Positions 60,828-64,000 of a stretch of DNA of 64,000 bases are shown here, piece by piece. The notes under the pieces were generated by a model that did not search any database, had not been told where the DNA came from, and saw nothing but the letters and a program-made list of their open reading frames with translations. Both the position numbers and the translations under genes were made by a program. This DNA comes from Farysia itapuensis (lineage: Eukaryota; Basidiomycota; Ustilaginomycetes; Ustilaginales; Ustilaginaceae), in NCBI GenBank assembly GCA_023212645.1, contig JALBYC010000035.1, forward strand, positions 49,883 to 113,882, given 5' to 3'. The stretch's first letter is position 1, and each line of letters starts with the position of its first letter.

Positions 60828-61078
60828 TCTTGTACAGAAGTGCGCACCTGCATACGCAATTGATAATGTTTGGATGACAGAAAGACTCTGCCGTGAGTAG
60901 CCGAGTGAGTGAACGACCTCGACGGCTGTATGAGCTGTGAAAGTCGAATACGGCTAAAAAATCGTGAATCCCTTGAATACCACAGCTTGTCCTCCACTAC
61001 ATCTCTCGCACCTACCACCATACATTTGCACCTCCCACCACACAATTGTCTGCAATCACCCTTGAACAACCCTACGTC

Positions 61079-62149
61079 ATGACGAGCGCAAGTTCCGCCT
61101 CGGATGACGCGACAGACGCTTCCTCGGATTCTGGCTATCTGGCGACAAGAGAGTTCCGACTTGTAGAGCTGGCAAACGCAAATGTCAATGTCGAACTTTA
61201 CGGCTCGGAGATGCCGTCGGCTCCTTCCGAGCTCCTCGCAGTCTTGTCGCATTGGCCCTCTCCCGTTTCAATCTTGGGGAGAAGAGATGCTGGCGAACTG
61301 GAATACCTCGCAGACAACAGACACCGTCTTACAGAGCAGGAAGAGCTAGAGCTACGTGCGGCTCTCGACTCTGCCCGCAATCTACGGACCCAGATCATTC
61401 AGGGGTGCCGATCGAAGAATGTGACTCATTGGATTCAAGATGTCAGTCTGCCCTTGCTCCAACCTCTCATTGATGCATCGCTCCATCGTGCTTTGAGTTC
61501 TAACCGCGGCGAGGTCTGGACCGAAGACCCGACCATGAGAGGTCTCTGCAATCCCAATCCTACGTTTTCCTTTGGACCGGGCCTGGAAAAGACCGGGCCT
61601 TTGTCCAGGCGAGGCCTCATCACTTTAAACAGGGCAACAAGGATCAGGCTTCATTCCAGTCCCATACGAGCGATGGACCTTATCTTCCCCTCCGTGATCT
61701 ACGAGGTCAAGACTGACATGGATCCAATCTTCGCTGTGGTGAACAAAGCCGCTGTCGGTACTGCCAGGGCTCTTGACCTGCTCTCAGAACTTTCTGCTCT
61801 GAGTGATATGCCGTGTCAGCATTGCGTCGTGGCTCTCGTCAGTGCCGGATCCGTTTGGCAAGTCTTTGTGGGTTATCAAGACTTGGACAGCGTACGAACC
61901 ACGGTAAGCACTTTCAGGTCAAACACTGGCTCTTTGCATTCCACTGACGCGTTCCTACAGCATCTCGTCCCGGTCTTTGACAAGTGTTTGGATGTTGAAG
62001 ATCTGCTGGATCGCATGCGATTGTTCTACGTGCTCAACCGTATCATGCGATGGATGCAAGGACCATATCGTGACAAGGTGGTTGAGCAGGTCAGACAACT
62101 CGAGCAGTACCTGCAAGAAGCTTCTCTGGACCCTTCTTGTTCGCTCTAG
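61079..62149 (+). CDS. PD-(D/E)XK nuclease-like protein, two exons
   Basis: Exons 61079-61903 and 61961-62149; a 57-nt intron 61904-61960 (GTAAGC donor, CTACAG acceptor) that keeps frame. The product is 337 residues from the ATG at 61079; an in-frame ATG at 61046 adds 11. After an acidic Ser-rich start and a helical region (EEELELRAALDSARNLR-like), the sequence HWIQDVSLPLLQPLIDASLH matches the fungal PD-(D/E)XK nuclease-like family that has W-x-x-x-V-x-x-P-L-L. Downstream, MDLIFPSVIYEVKTD supplies candidate Asp and Glu-x-Lys residues. The family is abundant in fungal genomes and poorly characterised; catalytic activity is unproven. It ends about 100 bp before an LTR retroelement and sits at a boundary of repetitive DNA. 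Confidence 0.7.
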   Translation: MTSASSASDDATDASSDSGYLATREFRLVELANANVNVELYGSEMPSAPSELLAVLSHWPSPVSILGRRDAGELEYLADNRHRLTEQEELELRAALDSARNLRTQIIQGCRSKNVTHWIQDVSLPLLQPLIDASLHRALSSNRGEVWTEDPTMRGLCNPNPTFSFGPGLEKTGPLSRRGLITLNRATRIRLHSSPIRAMDLIFPSVIYEVKTDMDPIFAVVNKAAVGTARALDLLSELSALSDMPCQHCVVALVSAGSVWQVFVGYQDLDSVRTTVSTFRSNTGSLHSTDAFLQHLVPVFDKCLDVEDLLDRMRLFYVLNRIMRWMQGPYRDKVVEQVRQLEQYLQEASLDPSCSL

Positions 62150-62252
62150 ATGACGCACAGCGTCTCGTTCATTTCTTTCTTCCCTGCTTCTTCTGTTTTC
62201 TCCTTCGTCTCGTTTGCTTTTCCATCATCTCACGATCCTTGTAATTTCAAAG

Positions 62253-62443
62253 TGTCACCGCGGGCGCCGGAACGCCCTCCGGTTCCGACGCGTGCAACCA
62301 CCCGGGCTTCATATAGCGCCCGGGTGGGTCCCCATATATAGCACGCGCCACCCGTAGCCCGCACTTAGTCCCTCATCCAGCAATCGCATCCTCTTTCCCT
62401 CTGTCTGAGCTCCTGTTGTACGTGCTTGTTCCTCGCCGTCACA
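62253..62443 (+). repeat. Putative 5' LTR (TGT...ACA, about 191 bp)
   Basis: Candidate limits TGTCACC at 62253 and CGTCACA at 62443 have the TG...CA ends expected of an LTR. Inside are two GC-rich hairpins (62269-62288 and 62298-62327), a TATA-like patch at 62333-62340 and a C/T-rich downstream stretch. The end positions are guesses without the matching 3' LTR; a start at 62240 is also possible. Confidence 0.4.
62298..62327. promoter_or_regulatory. Perfect 10-bp inverted repeat in the LTR
   Basis: Arms CCACCCGGGC and GCCCGGGTGG are exact reverse complements around a 10-bp AT-rich centre (TTCATATAGC). Just upstream a 6-bp stem (CGGAAC/GTTCCG) encloses 8 bp. They lie just before a TATA-like element and could be a promoter operator or an RNA hairpin in the element transcript. 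Confidence 0.6.
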
Positions 62444-62521
62444 GTTTGCTGGATCCGAGAAGACACCAGCTCAGACACACCACCACCACAACCACATTGC
62501 TGTTTCAACCACTCTCTCATC

Positions 62522-63814
62522 ATGCTTTCCACCGCCGACTTGGAACTGATGATCGAGAACGCCCTACGTGAGGCCACCATCACACGCAGCGGGGTCGAGG
62601 CCTTAGACCCTGCGAGCGTGCGTAAGACAGTTCTCGCGTTATTCAAAACCTTTCAAAAGGAGGGCGCCCCTTCCGTCAAGCTCAAAGAGATGGAGACCGA
62701 AAAGGACCGATTATACGAACGGGTGCAAGAGCTCGAGCAAGCGAAAACGGCTCTGACAACACTCTTGGCTGACAAGGAGTCCGAAATTAAGGAGGTAACT
62801 CAGGACAATGCAGCGCTTGCGACACTTTTGGCCGACAAAGAAGTCGAGGTCAGAACTCTGGAACGTGTTGTACAACGTGGCACAAGCAGCAACGGCAGCG
62901 CTTCTGGACGCCTGAAGTTCGGCGAACCGGTCAAATTCAGTGGTAGCAAGCGCCAGCAGGATGTTGTGGAATCGTTCATCGAGTCATGCGAGGCGCAATT
63001 CACGCAAGTCCCCGACCTCACCGAGCATGCAAAGATTCGTTACGCCACCACCCATTTCGAAGCGGGCTCGCAAGCTGCTCTGTGGGTCCGACCTCGATTG
63101 GCTAAGACGATGGATGAGGACGCCGAAACTCCAGAATGCATGAAGTCCTGGACCGCTTTCGCAACGGCCCTCAAGACCACGTTCGGAGATCCACTACTCC
63201 AAGAGACCACTCATCATCAATTTTTCACATTGACGCAGACCGGATCCGTCAAAGATTACGCATTACGCTTCAAGGACCTAGCTGCTCGCGTGGACTGCAC
63301 GGAGGATATGCAGGTGTACCAGTTCCGAGCGAACCTCAAGCCGGAGGTCGTCGTGCTTCTGGCTGCCCACGTCTTCGACAAGATCGACCCGTTGATCGAC
63401 GCTGCCATTCGGGTTGATGCACAATTGTCCAAGGTACACCAACCGACCGCGGGTGTGCGTACCCAAGCGAAGGTTTATCCTGCAACAAACCCGTTCAGCA
63501 AGTACCTAGCAGCCCCGACGGCGACCAGTACACTTCCCAGCGTGCAGGCCAAAACGAATAATCCAAGTGAACCGTTCCGAAGTCGCCTGAGACCTGGCCT
63601 CAGCCTAGAGGAACGAAACAGGAGGCAGAAACTCGGCCTATGCATGTACTGCGGACACGAACACGCCACCAACGACTGTCCACTCAGCCCTCGCAACCGT
63701 TTGGCAGCTACAACTGCTCAGCGACAGCAACAAAGCGCGATCGCAACCGATACTTCAGCAACAGAGTCCGCTGCGCAACTTTTTCCGGAAGCGCCCGCTC
63801 TGTGCGAGAAGTAG
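62522..63814 (+). CDS. Retrotransposon Gag polyprotein (Ty3/gypsy type)
   Basis: 430-residue capsid/nucleocapsid protein. An N-terminal coiled coil (KLKEMETEKDRLYERVQELE, with LLADKE repeats near residues 80 and 105) precedes a retrotransposon-gag domain (residues ~145-300: FIESCEAQFTQVPDLTEHAK, WTAFATALKTTFGD, VKDYALRFKDLAARV). Near residue 380 is a single zinc knuckle LCMYCGHEHATNDCP (C-x2-C-x3-H-x4-C). The frame from 62426 is open upstream, but the ATG at 62522 follows the likely LTR and starts the coiled coil. It ends in TAG at 63812-63814. No protease or polymerase motif is readable in the ~165 bp after the stop, so a downstream pol in another frame or a degraded copy is possible. It assembles the virus-like particle for reverse transcription. 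Confidence 0.85.
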   Translation: MLSTADLELMIENALREATITRSGVEALDPASVRKTVLALFKTFQKEGAPSVKLKEMETEKDRLYERVQELEQAKTALTTLLADKESEIKEVTQDNAALATLLADKEVEVRTLERVVQRGTSSNGSASGRLKFGEPVKFSGSKRQQDVVESFIESCEAQFTQVPDLTEHAKIRYATTHFEAGSQAALWVRPRLAKTMDEDAETPECMKSWTAFATALKTTFGDPLLQETTHHQFFTLTQTGSVKDYALRFKDLAARVDCTEDMQVYQFRANLKPEVVVLLAAHVFDKIDPLIDAAIRVDAQLSKVHQPTAGVRTQAKVYPATNPFSKYLAAPTATSTLPSVQAKTNNPSEPFRSRLRPGLSLEERNRRQKLGLCMYCGHEHATNDCPLSPRNRLAATTAQRQQQSAIATDTSATESAAQLFPEAPALCEK

Positions 63815-64000
63815 CGGTCGCCCCGATCAAAGACTTTGCAGCGTGTCCCACTCCTGGAGAGCCAGGCGACGCAAAGCAAAGATTCGTTGACGTCCTGGTG
63901 ACGCCCGCCTTCCCCTCGCAACCTTAGGGTGGAAAGCGAGCATTGCCGCCGAAGGTGGCAATGCGAAGCTGCTGTCATTGCTACTTCATGGTGAGGAAAA

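Larger units (their letters stand above)
62253..63980 (+). mobile_element. 5' part of a Ty3/gypsy-like LTR retrotransposon
   Basis: A likely LTR is followed by a gag gene and then by non-conserved sequence to the window edge; pol and the 3' LTR would lie to the right. Assignment rests on the gag gene (retrotransposon gag domain and CCHC knuckle) and on promoter-like and hairpin structures upstream of it. The right boundary is the window edge, not the element end. Confidence 0.75.

Noticed and set aside
1..64000. CRISPR arrays, prophage or bacterial operons
   Set aside because: No regularly spaced direct repeats; splice sites and protein families are eukaryotic throughout.

Overview
This is nuclear DNA from a fungus, most likely a smut of the Ustilaginales (Ustilago, Sporisorium or Pseudozyma type). 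That assignment is inference from protein resemblance, gene-dense packing, many intron-less genes, short introns (53-87 nt) with GTAAGT-like donors, and long Ser/Pro/Gln-rich linkers. No bacterial operons, CRISPR arrays, rRNA or tRNA genes were seen. About 30 protein genes are supported. The sequence ends inside RPC1 on the left and inside an LTR retrotransposon on the right.

0-17 kb: RNA polymerase III largest subunit (partial), a UCS myosin chaperone, a BRE4-like membrane protein, a long ORF joining a CaMK-type kinase to an HSL-type hydrolase, translin-associated factor X, and a seven-helix membrane protein with a long tail. 17-37 kb: an SS18/SSXT-domain Q-rich protein, a secreted glutaminase-A-like enzyme, uroporphyrinogen decarboxylase, an HMG-box protein, a PNUTS-like PP1 regulator, a DinB-fold protein, a GPI-type secreted glycoprotein, Vfa1 and the nuclear exonuclease Rat1. 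37-50 kb: a Pro-rich unknown, phosphomannose isomerase, a polytopic membrane protein, KEOPS subunit Cgi121, a divergent mitochondrial pair (complex I NDUFB7 and KGD4), a six-exon zinc alcohol dehydrogenase, a five-exon MFS transporter and a small secreted Cys-rich protein. 50-64 kb: a single ORF joining a PITH domain to a CENP-T-like histone fold, Sec63, a steryl-ester-hydrolase-like lipase, protein O-mannosyltransferase 1, a PD-(D/E)XK-like protein, and the 5' part of a Ty3-like LTR element with its gag gene.

Most genes are housekeeping (transcription, chromatin, secretion, haem, mannose and respiratory metabolism) and are not an operon or a single pathway. Many neighbours are divergent with 150-300 bp between starts, suggesting shared promoters. 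The most unusual content is the two multi-domain fusions (kinase-hydrolase and PITH-CENP-T), the 7TM receptor-like protein, the candidate effector, and the nuclease-like gene beside the retroelement. Intron-rich small genes (NDUFB7, KGD4, Vfa1, CGI121, TRAX, HMG, UROD) had to be assembled by hand from splice sites. Protein names rest on remembered family motifs, not on searches.
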